A program made the translations under genes and the position numbers. Below, one piece after another: positions 42,409 to 50,637 of a DNA stretch of 64,000 nucleotides. The notes under the pieces were generated by a model. That model saw only the letters and a list, made by a program, of their open reading frames with translations. It ran no database searches and was not told the DNA's origin. Numbering within the stretch: position 1 is the first letter of the stretch; each line of letters begins with the position of its first letter. The stretch is from Prosthecochloris sp. (lineage in GTDB: Bacteria > Bacteroidota > Chlorobiia > Chlorobiales > Chlorobiaceae): positions 4,568 to 68,567 of the forward strand of contig RAZP01000035.1 in the NCBI GenBank assembly GCA_004028745.1. Reading direction: 5' to 3'.

Positions 42409-43643
42409 TGCATGATGTTGTTGTAACGCAGTACGGCATCGTTTCTCCAATTGGTAACACAATACCGGAGTTTGAAAAAAGAATGTTTGCCGGGGACTCG
42501 GGGATTGTTGACGTTCGCGGATCACTTGTGGGCAAGCAATTTCCTGTGCCGTTTGGAGCGGTTGTCGATGATTCGACGATTCCTTCAGCCGAAGAACTGA
42601 AAATCGAGCCCCGTACTCAAACTCATGGAGGCAGATTCTCCCTCCATGCTTTTCAACAGGTTCTTGATCAGTTACCCGAAAATCTGCCTATAGACGGTAT
42701 TGTTCAGGGAACGCCGGCAGGAATTTTTTTTGAGGTTATCCAGCATTCTCTTCGGAATTATGACCCTGATGCATTCATATGGGATGAAATCCGAGCTGAA
42801 TGGGTTGTTGAAATCATCGCCGATCGTCTAAAAAAATCCGGGCATGGCGATGTTCCTCCTCACTATCAGATCAGTGTCAATTCAGCTTGCGCTGCAGGAG
42901 GGCAGGCAATAGGGATTGCTTACCGTTTTTTGCAGTCTGGACGCATGAGCAGGTGCCTTGTAATGGCTGTTGATGCAGGAGCCTGGGAAAGTCAGCTCAT
43001 GAATTTTCATCTTCTTCATACACTCATGACAGACGATGTGCCGGCACGTACTGCCAGCAGGCCTTTTTCAAAAAGCCGCTCCGGGTTTGTCAAGGGTGAG
43101 GCTGCGGCAGCTCTTTTGCTTGAAACAAGAGAAGCTGCTGAAAAACGGGGTGCGGAAATACTTGCCGAGGTATGCGGCTATGCCTTTAACTCCGATGCCT
43201 ACCGGTTAACGGATGGCAGGGAAGACAATCTCTGTGTTGTCAGGGCTATGGAAGATGCCATCGCCGACGCTGGAATTCATGCAAATGCAATTGATTATAT
43301 CAACGCTCATGGTACTTCTACGCAACAGAACGACCTTCTTGAAACCCAGGCGATAAAAAAGGTTTTCGGAGAAGATGCATACCGTATTCCTGTAAGCTCA
43401 CTGAAATCACAAATAGGACACCCAACAGTTGCGGCGGGTGCGGTTGAGGCTATTGCATGTATCCTCATGCTCCAGGGGCAGCGCATTGCCCCCACGATCA
43501 ATCTCACCGATCCGGACCCTGAATGTGACCTTGATTATGTGGCTGAAGGGAGCAGGGAAGCTGCTGTACGCTACGTACTCAGTAACAGTTTCGGGTTCGG
43601 TGGACAAAATGCCTGCCTTGTTTTTAAAAAAGGGAATCCATGA
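42408..43643 (+). CDS. Beta-ketoacyl-ACP synthase, FabF type
   Basis: A 411-residue ketosynthase with a full active site: Cys161 in SVNSACAAGGQAIGIAYRFL, His301 in INAHGTSTQQNDLLE, Lys333 and His338 in LKSQIGHPTVAAGAVEAI, and the C-terminal SNSFGFGGQNACLVF. It condenses malonyl-ACP with an acyl chain. The insert FEVIQHSLRNYDPDAFIWDEIRAEWVVEIIADRLKK is longer than in housekeeping FabF, pointing to a specialised enzyme. It stands between the ACP and two SDR genes in the same operon. Confidence 0.93.
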   Translation: MHDVVVTQYGIVSPIGNTIPEFEKRMFAGDSGIVDVRGSLVGKQFPVPFGAVVDDSTIPSAEELKIEPRTQTHGGRFSLHAFQQVLDQLPENLPIDGIVQGTPAGIFFEVIQHSLRNYDPDAFIWDEIRAEWVVEIIADRLKKSGHGDVPPHYQISVNSACAAGGQAIGIAYRFLQSGRMSRCLVMAVDAGAWESQLMNFHLLHTLMTDDVPARTASRPFSKSRSGFVKGEAAAALLLETREAAEKRGAEILAEVCGYAFNSDAYRLTDGREDNLCVVRAMEDAIADAGIHANAIDYINAHGTSTQQNDLLETQAIKKVFGEDAYRIPVSSLKSQIGHPTVAAGAVEAIACILMLQGQRIAPTINLTDPDPECDLDYVAEGSREAAVRYVLSNSFGFGGQNACLVFKKGNP

Positions 43644-44407
43644 TGGAAAAACATCTTGCTCTGATTACCGGGGGGACATCCGGTATAGGGTTAGGGGCGG
43701 CAAGGGCTCTTGCTGGCAAATGTGATCTTGCCCTTGCCTATGCCGGCAATCATGAAAGGGCTCAGCAAGCTGTCGGGCAGTTAGAGAAGTTTGGCAATGA
43801 GGTCAAACTTTTCTCCGGACAACTTTCCGGGTATGATGATGCCAAACAACTTTTTGATAATGTGGTTTCGGATTGTGGAAAACCACCCGAAATTGTGGTT
43901 AACTCTGTCGGCCGTATCAAGGATGGTTTTTTTATGCAAACAGAGTTCTCGATCCATGAGCAGCTTGTCAGGGAGCACCTTCTCGTCACGATGGCAATGT
44001 GCCAGTTGGCTCTGAAGCCAATGTACGGAAAACGTTACGGCAGAATTGTCAATCTCAGTTCGATCAGCGGATTTTATGCAAAGCGAAGTCAGGCGAACTA
44101 TGCTGCCGCCAAAGCAGGGATAATAGGGTTTACCAGGACTCTCGCGCTTGAAGTAGCTCATCGGGGTATCACGGTCAATGCGGTTGCACCGGGACTGATC
44201 AAAACACCCATGACGTCCGGTATCGTTCAATACCTTGAAAACGCTTCCCGAAAGGAGATTTCGAAAAACATTCCTGCAGGGTTTATCGGCGAACCCGATG
44301 ACGTAGGGCCGCTGATCGCTTTTTTGTGCTCTGATGAAGCACGTTACATTACGGGTGCTGTGATACCAGTTGACGGGGGAAGATCTTTGGGAGACACCGG
44401 AATATGA
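43640..44407 (+). CDS. FabG-like 3-oxoacyl-ACP reductase
   Basis: A 255-residue SDR. TGGTSGIGLGAARAL is the cofactor motif, NSVGRIKDG the second (NNAG variant), VNLSSISG and the YAAAKAG block hold the catalytic Ser, Tyr and Lys, and APGLIKTPM and IPVDGGRSLGD follow FabG lines. Most likely it reduces 3-oxoacyl-ACP with NADPH in the elongation cycle. It starts within the stop of the ketosynthase gene (ATGATG) and overlaps the next SDR by 4 bp. Confidence 0.9.
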   Translation: MMEKHLALITGGTSGIGLGAARALAGKCDLALAYAGNHERAQQAVGQLEKFGNEVKLFSGQLSGYDDAKQLFDNVVSDCGKPPEIVVNSVGRIKDGFFMQTEFSIHEQLVREHLLVTMAMCQLALKPMYGKRYGRIVNLSSISGFYAKRSQANYAAAKAGIIGFTRTLALEVAHRGITVNAVAPGLIKTPMTSGIVQYLENASRKEISKNIPAGFIGEPDDVGPLIAFLCSDEARYITGAVIPVDGGRSLGDTGI

Positions 44408-45156
44408 AACACCTGGAAAACAAGATAGCCGTCGTTACCGGCGGAACACGAGGTATCGGGAAAGCTATATCGCTTGCGCTTGCCGAGAGCGGAGCACATG
44501 TCTACGCTCTTTATGCGAGGAGCCGTAAAAATGCGGAGATTCTGGAAGAGGAAGCGTCAGGAAGAGGGTTCAAGATTACCACAATCAGAGGCGATCTTTC
44601 CCATGACCAGAGTTATAATCAGACTGTCCGACAGCTTCATGAATCTTGCGAACATGTGGATGTGCTGGTACATTCGGCGGCAAGCGGAGTGCACAAGAAA
44701 GCCATGGATCTCTCGGAAAGACATCTGAAATGGACTTTTGAAATCAATTTTTTTGTCGCGCACAAGCTGACAACGGAACTGATAGGCAAAATGGGCAGGG
44801 GGAGCAAGATTATCGGTATAACATCGCCGGGAGGTACCCGCGTTATTCCCAAATATGCGGCAGTCGCTTCCACCAAAGGAGCCATGGAAGCCCTTTTTCG
44901 TCATTACGCTCTTGAGCTGGCGCCGCAGGGGATTGCGGTGAATCTTGTATGTCCCGGGCTTGTGATGACCGAGGCGGCAAAAGCATTGCCCGAACTGGAA
45001 CAAATGTTGAAAATGACGCTTGACTACACTCCTTCAGGGCAGTTGACTACGCCTGATCAAGTTGCGGAATTGGTCAGGTTCCTGACGACTGATGCAGCCG
45101 GGCAGGTTGTAGGACAGAATATTATAATCGATGGCGGCAAAGGCCTTTTGGCTTAG
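44404..45156 (+). CDS. FabL-like enoyl-ACP reductase (SDR)
   Basis: A 250-residue SDR. TGGTRGIGKAISLALAESGAHVY is the cofactor motif. In place of the FabG active site it has GITSPGGTRVIPKYAAVASTKGAMEALFRHYALELAPQGIAVN, close to the FabL/ENR arrangement with the catalytic Tyr and Lys more widely spaced (YxxVxxSK). The end IIDGGKGLLA is usual. It is probably the enoyl reductase of the cycle, giving saturated chains; a second ketoreductase is the alternative. Confidence 0.8.
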   Translation: MKHLENKIAVVTGGTRGIGKAISLALAESGAHVYALYARSRKNAEILEEEASGRGFKITTIRGDLSHDQSYNQTVRQLHESCEHVDVLVHSAASGVHKKAMDLSERHLKWTFEINFFVAHKLTTELIGKMGRGSKIIGITSPGGTRVIPKYAAVASTKGAMEALFRHYALELAPQGIAVNLVCPGLVMTEAAKALPELEQMLKMTLDYTPSGQLTTPDQVAELVRFLTTDAAGQVVGQNIIIDGGKGLLA

Positions 45157-45185
45157 TACGAAAAAGTAAATGTTTTATTGACGCA

Positions 45186-46451
45186 ATGAACCAGCAAAAT
45201 ACCAAGACTTTACATGGGGTTGTCCTCTCGGATTTTGTTTCAGTAAAGCCCTCTCCTCCCGTTCCCCAGGAGTTGGCAAATGATCTTCTTGCAATGGCAA
45301 TAGCCAAGGCAAAGTGTATTGAAAACAATATTTCCGGCCAGAAAGAGGTCGATGAGCAACTGAAAAAATCAAGAGTGAAGGTCTCACAATATGGTGTGTC
45401 GCCGAAGTACATAAAGCAGCGATACATGGTACTTGCAGCATCCGACTACGCCGGAAACATCAGCATAGGTCAGAAAATCGCAAGCAAGGGGAAATTTATG
45501 CAGACAGCCTTGCGTTCCCCGCTATTCAAAGAAATTATTTCAGACCACAAAAATCCGCAGGGACTTGATCTCGAAGAGAGAATGAGGCTGTATGAAAAAT
45601 TTGCAGGGAAGTGTATCCGGGAGATGTATGAAGGTGTTGAAACACCTCCTGATGATATAATTCACGTAACCTGTTCCGGATACCTTGCTCCCAGCCCGAT
45701 TGAGCAGTTTTTCTCGGAAAAAGGATGGCTGAAAGCTACGGTTACGCACAGTTACCATATGGGTTGCTACGGTTCGTTGCCGGCTCTGAGGATGGCCCAC
45801 GGATTTTTAAGCTCTGCAAGAGCGGGGATTACCCCCCCAAAGGATCGCGTAGATATCGTGCACACCGAGATTTTGAGCGCTCATAGCAAAATTGTCGAAG
45901 ATTCCCCAGAACAGATTATCACCATGACTCTTTTCGGAGATGGATTTGTCAAATATTCTGCGTTTCCCGAAGAGAAGGTTGCTGGAACAGGGAAGAGAGG
46001 GTTGAAAATTCTTGCCATCAAAGAGCATATGATCGAGGATTCTCTTGATGGAATGACATGGCATCTCGGTCCTCACAATTTCAATATGACTCTTGCATTG
46101 AGTGTGCCTTATGCTATACGTGATACGGTGAGACCATATGTTCAGGAAATGTTCGCCGATCTGGGCCTGGATTTTGAACTGGAAAAACAACAGGGGAACG
46201 TTGCATATGCAATACATCCGGGCGGGCCGTTGATCGTCAAGAAGATCTGCGAGCAGCTTGGTCTTACAGAGGAGGATGTTGCGTTGAGCAGTAAAGTGCT
46301 CTATGAAAACGGCAACATGTCGTCCGCAACCATTCCCTATATTCTTCGGGAAGTTATCAATGACGATTCTATTCCTGTCGGCAAAAAAGTCCTGAGCATG
46401 GCTTTTGGCCCGGGGCTCACCATTGCCGGGATGATTCTGGAGAAAGTTTAG
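45186..46451 (+). CDS. Type III polyketide synthase (chalcone synthase superfamily)
   Basis: A 421-residue protein. The catalytic triad of chalcone-synthase-like enzymes is visible: Cys194 in HSYHMGCYGSLPALRMA, His344 in AYAIHPGGPLIVKKICEQLG and Asn377 in VLYENGNMSSATIPYILRE. IIHVTCSGYLAPSPIEQF matches the type III PKS core. Bacterial enzymes of this group (ArsB/ArsC, SrsA type) extend long acyl starters with malonyl-CoA to alkylresorcinols or alkylpyrones. The gene follows a complete type II elongation set, which suggests direct supply of acyl-ACP starters. It is about 30 residues longer than plant homologues, with an extended N-terminal half. Confidence 0.9.
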   Translation: MNQQNTKTLHGVVLSDFVSVKPSPPVPQELANDLLAMAIAKAKCIENNISGQKEVDEQLKKSRVKVSQYGVSPKYIKQRYMVLAASDYAGNISIGQKIASKGKFMQTALRSPLFKEIISDHKNPQGLDLEERMRLYEKFAGKCIREMYEGVETPPDDIIHVTCSGYLAPSPIEQFFSEKGWLKATVTHSYHMGCYGSLPALRMAHGFLSSARAGITPPKDRVDIVHTEILSAHSKIVEDSPEQIITMTLFGDGFVKYSAFPEEKVAGTGKRGLKILAIKEHMIEDSLDGMTWHLGPHNFNMTLALSVPYAIRDTVRPYVQEMFADLGLDFELEKQQGNVAYAIHPGGPLIVKKICEQLGLTEEDVALSSKVLYENGNMSSATIPYILREVINDDSIPVGKKVLSMAFGPGLTIAGMILEKV

Positions 46452-46598
46452 TTTCGGGTAGTTACAGGATTGTAATTCAGAAAGGACTGTTGTCTTACTA
46501 GTGCCAGCATCATTTTTGCACCTTACAATACTGTATCATTCAGCTATGATGAGAGTAGTTCGCGAGACGCTATCTGGTCATAATTATTACATTGGCAA

Positions 46599-47723
46599 AT
46601 GATACAAAAGATCCTCAATAAGTTTCAGAATCCATATCTGGGCATGTCAGTCTCAAACTGGTTTCGACTGCTTGTTAGAAATAAAGGGATCGATGTCGAC
46701 AGGATACCGTTAGCGTTGTTTTCCATAATCGTGCTACTGCTGCTTGCCCCTTTTCGTTTTATAGCATCGAAAAAAAGACGCGCTGTAATAAGATCGGCAA
46801 GCCTTTCCCAGCCTCCCATTTTTATTATCGGTCACTGGCGCAGCGGAACAACACACTTGCATTATCTCATGTCAGCTTCAGGTCGATTTGGCAGTATCTG
46901 CCATATTGATGCTGTGTACCCTTCTTTTTGCTTGTGGCTAAGGGATAAAAACTCTTTGTTGCACAAAGTGCTTAAGACGATATCGTTTACTCGTCTTATT
47001 GACAACGTAAAGTTTGATATTGACTCTCCTGCAGAGGAGGAGTTATCCGTGGCCAACACATCGCTATTCAGCTTTCTTCACGGTTTTATATTCCGGAAGC
47101 GATTTCGAAACTTGCTTAATATGTATGCTCTTTTTGAAGGGATTACTGAGAAAGAGAAAGCGCAGTGGGCTGAAACCTATCATGACGTTCTTCTGCAGTC
47201 GAGTGTCTGCAGCGGCGGCAAAAGACTTCTGCTTAAAAATCCGTTTAACACAGCAAAGATGAATGAGTTGCTGTCGATATACCCCGGGGCAAAGTTCGTC
47301 TACATTTACAGAAATCCATTCGATGTCTTTGTTTCAACCATGAATATGCATAAAAAAACCGATTGTTTTTCCCTGCAGCGGATTTCAGAGTCGGAGATGC
47401 GTAAAAATGTTATATGGAGCTATGGAAAACTGCACGATAAGTTTTACAAGGACTATGAGAAGATTCCGGAAGGGATTTGTTCCTGTGTTAAATATGAGGA
47501 TCTTGTGAGGAACCCGATTGGGGAAATGTCCAGGGTATATAAGGAAATCGGTCTTAACGGATTTGACACCGATAATAAGGGAATGATCGAATATCTTGAG
47601 TCTGTCAAGAATTATAAAAAGAATTCATTTAAACTTGGGGACAACGAGCGAAAAATAATCGTGAAAGAATGGGGAGAGTATTTCAGGCTTATGGGATATG
47701 AAACGGAACAAGAGCCTAAATAG
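46599..47723 (+). CDS. Sulfotransferase family protein
   Basis: A 374-residue protein with a hydrophobic N-terminal segment (LALFSIIVLLLLAPFRFIA) that may anchor it to the membrane. The PAPS-binding 5' loop is IFIIGHWRSGTTHLHYLMS and the 3'-phosphate motif is AKFVYIYRNPFDVFVSTMNMH, as in PF13469 sulfotransferases. It would transfer sulfate from PAPS to a hydroxyl, possibly of the lipid made by the preceding genes or a sugar on it. It is separated from the type III PKS gene by 147 bases and may have its own promoter. Confidence 0.88.
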   Translation: MIQKILNKFQNPYLGMSVSNWFRLLVRNKGIDVDRIPLALFSIIVLLLLAPFRFIASKKRRAVIRSASLSQPPIFIIGHWRSGTTHLHYLMSASGRFGSICHIDAVYPSFCLWLRDKNSLLHKVLKTISFTRLIDNVKFDIDSPAEEELSVANTSLFSFLHGFIFRKRFRNLLNMYALFEGITEKEKAQWAETYHDVLLQSSVCSGGKRLLLKNPFNTAKMNELLSIYPGAKFVYIYRNPFDVFVSTMNMHKKTDCFSLQRISESEMRKNVIWSYGKLHDKFYKDYEKIPEGICSCVKYEDLVRNPIGEMSRVYKEIGLNGFDTDNKGMIEYLESVKNYKKNSFKLGDNERKIIVKEWGEYFRLMGYETEQEPK

Positions 47724-47762
47724 AGCATATGTTGATTTGATCTTTTATTGAGTTGGCGCACT

Positions 47763-48446
47763 ATGAAGAATAATATTATTGCGGAACTGGTAGAGGTATC
47801 GAAATATTACGGAACTGGTACCGGGAGGATGGTTGCGCTGGATTGCGTTGACCTTTCTCTTGCAAAAGGAGAAGCTGTTGTGCTTGTAGGGCCTTCGGGA
47901 AGCGGTAAATCAACGTTGCTGCATCTTCTCGGCTGTATTGACAAGCAGGATAAAGGGCGTGTTATCATTGACGGGGTTGATACATCTGCTAAAAGCCTTG
48001 AAGAGCTTGCTTCGTTACGCCTTGATAAAATCGGATTTGTTTTCCAGTCTTTCAATTTGATTCCGGTGCTTACCGCTTATGAGAATGTTGAGATTCCTCT
48101 TTTGTTCAAAGGTCTTGGGAACTCATTCGTTAAAGATCGTGTCAATGAAGTGCTTGACAGTGTCGGGCTGTATGACAGGAAGCATCACTATCCAAGACAG
48201 ATGTCGGGAGGGCAGCAGCAGAGAGTTGCAATTGCAAGAGCTATTGTAGGCAATCCTTCGTTAATTCTTGCCGATGAGCCCACGGCAAACCTCGATAGCA
48301 GAACAGGTGGAGATATTCTTGATCTGTTGTTGCATCTGAATAAAAATGAAGAAAGGTCTGTTTTTGTGGCGTCGCATGATTCTGTCGTGCTTGAAAGGAT
48401 AAAAAAAGTCGTTCGTATACTGGATGGAAAGATATCCATCGATTAA
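47763..48446 (+). CDS. LolD/MacB-type ABC transporter ATP-binding protein
   Basis: A 227-residue ATPase. Walker A GPSGSGKSTLLHLLG, Q loop VFQSFNLIPVLTAYENVEIPLL, signature MSGGQQQRVAIARAI, Walker B LILADEPTANLDS and the H loop FVASHD are all present. This pattern (FQ.FNLIP.LTA.ENV.LPL) is the LolD/MacB/FtsE group. It pairs with the FtsX-type permease that starts three bases after its stop. ATG 47763 is preferred to TTG 47748. These systems pull substrate from the membrane rather than pump it through a channel. Confidence 0.94.
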   Translation: MKNNIIAELVEVSKYYGTGTGRMVALDCVDLSLAKGEAVVLVGPSGSGKSTLLHLLGCIDKQDKGRVIIDGVDTSAKSLEELASLRLDKIGFVFQSFNLIPVLTAYENVEIPLLFKGLGNSFVKDRVNEVLDSVGLYDRKHHYPRQMSGGQQQRVAIARAIVGNPSLILADEPTANLDSRTGGDILDLLLHLNKNEERSVFVASHDSVVLERIKKVVRILDGKISID

Positions 48447-48449
48447 TTA

Positions 48450-49748
48450 TTGCAGTCAGTGAACATTATAAAGATTGCTACTATTTCCCTCAGAAACCTC
48501 CTTCGCAACAGCAGGCGGACCTTGATAACCGTCTTGGTTTCTGCTGCAGGTTTTGCCGCTTTAGCTATCCTTGCCGGCTACATGGATTTCAGCTTTTACG
48601 GCCTCAGGGAACTGACTGTCTGCAAAGGTTTTACGGCTGGAGGCGGAACCGGGCATATCCAGGTTTTTCATAGTGAGTCGTTGAAAAAAGAGGAACTTTT
48701 TCCAATGCAGTACGGGGTTGAGGACAATGAGAAAATCCGGGCAGATATCGAGTCAATAGACGAAGTCTCGTTTACCATGCCCAGAATAGAGTTTAACGGG
48801 CTGATTTCGAACGGTGACAAATCAATTTCTTTCCTGGGGCTGGGTGTCGATCCTGAAAAAGAGGCCGAGCTGATACAGTACTGGAATTCACTTGAGAAGA
48901 TGGGCGGCAAGAAAAAAATGAGTGATACAGCGTATAGAAAGCTTGAAAAAACGGGTTCTTTCGGTGTGTTGCTCGGCCAGCAAATGGCAAAAGCTCTGAA
49001 CGCCGAAGCCGGCAGTAATCTTATGCTCATGAGTACAACTGTGGACGGCGCTGTCAATGTGGTTGACGTCACGGTTGCCGGGGTTATCCGGGGTGCGATG
49101 AAATCTATAGACCGGCATTATCTTGTGGCCCCTCTTGAAACAGCAATGAGTCTTTTGCAAACGGATAAGGTATCGAAAATAGTAGTTGTGCTGAAGCGAA
49201 CCGAAGATACCGCTGTGGTCAGCAGGCTCATCGAGGAAAATATCCACGGTCAGGATGATCAACCGATGTTTTCAGTGATCCCGTGGGAAGAGCTTGCAGC
49301 ATATTATTATTCGGTAAGGGATGTCTACAACATTATTTTCAGCTTTACCGGTATCATTGTCGTTGCCATTGTCTTTCTGAGCTGCACCAACACAATGCTG
49401 ATGGCGACCATGGAGAGGGTCAAAGAGATAGGTACTCTTAAGGCCATAGGGGTATCGAATGCCTGGGTTTCGTTGATGTTTCTTTTCGAAGGCTTCTTCA
49501 TCGGGCTTTTAAGTGTTGCCGGTGGGTTGGTTTTCAAGTATGTTTTCTCTGTAGTTATCAATAATTCCGGTTTCAAGATGCCTCCTCCGCCCGGAATGTC
49601 TTCTTCTTATTTGCTCAAAATTTTCTCTGCAGTTGAGTTTCTTCCTTGGATAGCTTTGCTCATCGTCTTCTCGACGACATTATCCGGTTTGTTGACACTG
49701 CTGAAGATCCGAAAAATCTCAATTGTCGATTCATTGACCCATGTATAA
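48450..49748 (+). CDS. LolE/FtsX-type ABC transporter permease
   Basis: A 432-residue permease with a typical four-helix plan. Helix 1 is in NSRRTLITVLVSAAGFAALAILAGYM. A large periplasmic domain (residues 45-270) follows, with VASRIE-like GVDPEKEAELIQYW. Three C-terminal helices come last (IIFSFTGIIVVAIVFLSCTNTMLMATMERVKEIGTLKAIG, the FtsX signature). With the ATPase it would extract a lipid or lipoprotein from the inner membrane outer leaflet. The start is TTG 48450 or GTG 48459. The 3' end overlaps the next gene by 8 bp. Confidence 0.9.
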   Translation: MQSVNIIKIATISLRNLLRNSRRTLITVLVSAAGFAALAILAGYMDFSFYGLRELTVCKGFTAGGGTGHIQVFHSESLKKEELFPMQYGVEDNEKIRADIESIDEVSFTMPRIEFNGLISNGDKSISFLGLGVDPEKEAELIQYWNSLEKMGGKKKMSDTAYRKLEKTGSFGVLLGQQMAKALNAEAGSNLMLMSTTVDGAVNVVDVTVAGVIRGAMKSIDRHYLVAPLETAMSLLQTDKVSKIVVVLKRTEDTAVVSRLIEENIHGQDDQPMFSVIPWEELAAYYYSVRDVYNIIFSFTGIIVVAIVFLSCTNTMLMATMERVKEIGTLKAIGVSNAWVSLMFLFEGFFIGLLSVAGGLVFKYVFSVVINNSGFKMPPPPGMSSSYLLKIFSAVEFLPWIALLIVFSTTLSGLLTLLKIRKISIVDSLTHV

Positions 49749-50559
49749 GTTTTCGGTTGCGATTCTTTTCACGGTTGCGGCAGCGCTGTTTTCCGGGGGA
49801 CCCTTTCAGGTGTTGTATTCCAAGCCTCCCGATGTTGGAGGGAAAGAGGCCGACAAGGACATGCCAAAGGCTTCTGAAATCTTGGAGAAAGCAGATGCTG
49901 CACGGTCTCCTTGGGCTGATTTTACCATGGTGGCCGATATAGCTTTTGAGAAACACAGCCAGCAGAAAAGAGAAAAATTTCGTGTATTCGTAAAAGATTA
50001 TCTCAAAACTCTTGTCAGCTATATTGATCCGGTCAAACAGCGAGGCAATATGCTGTTGATGGTTGGCGATAACCTCTGGTACTATGTGAACAATACCCGG
50101 CGCCCCATGCGGATAACTCCTATTCAGAAACTTTCGGGCGGGGCATCATACGGGGATATTACAAGATTGAAGTGGTCGGGTGATTATGTGCCGGAAATAG
50201 CAGGAGAGCAATCGGTAGTAGTCGGGGAACGCTCTTACGATACATGGTTTTTGAAACTCAAAGCAAATTCAAAAAGTGCTACATACCATACGATAGATCT
50301 CTATGTCGAGAAAGGTACTTTTTTCCCCCGCAAAGCGGTAGTGTATCTTCAATCAGGAAAAAAAATGAAAACAATGTATTTTACGGAATACAGAACGATG
50401 GCCGGAAAGATGATGAATACACGGATCGAGTTTATTGATCATCTAAGTTCGAACAGCATGACTTCACTGATCTTCAGCAATGTTGTTGTCAGGAAGTCTC
50501 CTGGCAGATTTTTTCTCAAATCAAGCCTTTCCTCTCTTTACAGTGAGGTTGTGTATTGA
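49741..50559 (+). CDS. LolA-like outer membrane lipoprotein-sorting protein
   Basis: A 272-residue protein with a signal peptide (MYKFSVAILFTVAAALFSGGPFQVLYS). ASEILEKADAARSPWADFTMVADIAFEKHSQQKREKFRVFVKD and the later DYVPEIAGEQSVVVGERSYDTWFLKLKANSKSATYHTIDLYVEKGTFFPRKAVVY match PF17131 proteins, which have the LolA half-barrel fold and bind acyl chains in the periplasm. Placed right after the LolDE-like pair, it is the likely carrier to the outer membrane. Confidence 0.88.
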   Translation: MYKFSVAILFTVAAALFSGGPFQVLYSKPPDVGGKEADKDMPKASEILEKADAARSPWADFTMVADIAFEKHSQQKREKFRVFVKDYLKTLVSYIDPVKQRGNMLLMVGDNLWYYVNNTRRPMRITPIQKLSGGASYGDITRLKWSGDYVPEIAGEQSVVVGERSYDTWFLKLKANSKSATYHTIDLYVEKGTFFPRKAVVYLQSGKKMKTMYFTEYRTMAGKMMNTRIEFIDHLSSNSMTSLIFSNVVVRKSPGRFFLKSSLSSLYSEVVY

Positions 50560-50637
50560 TCGATAAACAGTGCTGCTGTAAAAAGCTACAGCAGGTTACC
50601 TGTGTGTAAAACTCTATAATCTTCAAGGTCCCAAACA

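Noticed and set aside
45186..46451. FabH (KAS III) as the call for the last synthase gene
   Set aside because: HPGG and GNMSSA are type III PKS signatures, and the length exceeds FabH by about 100 residues.
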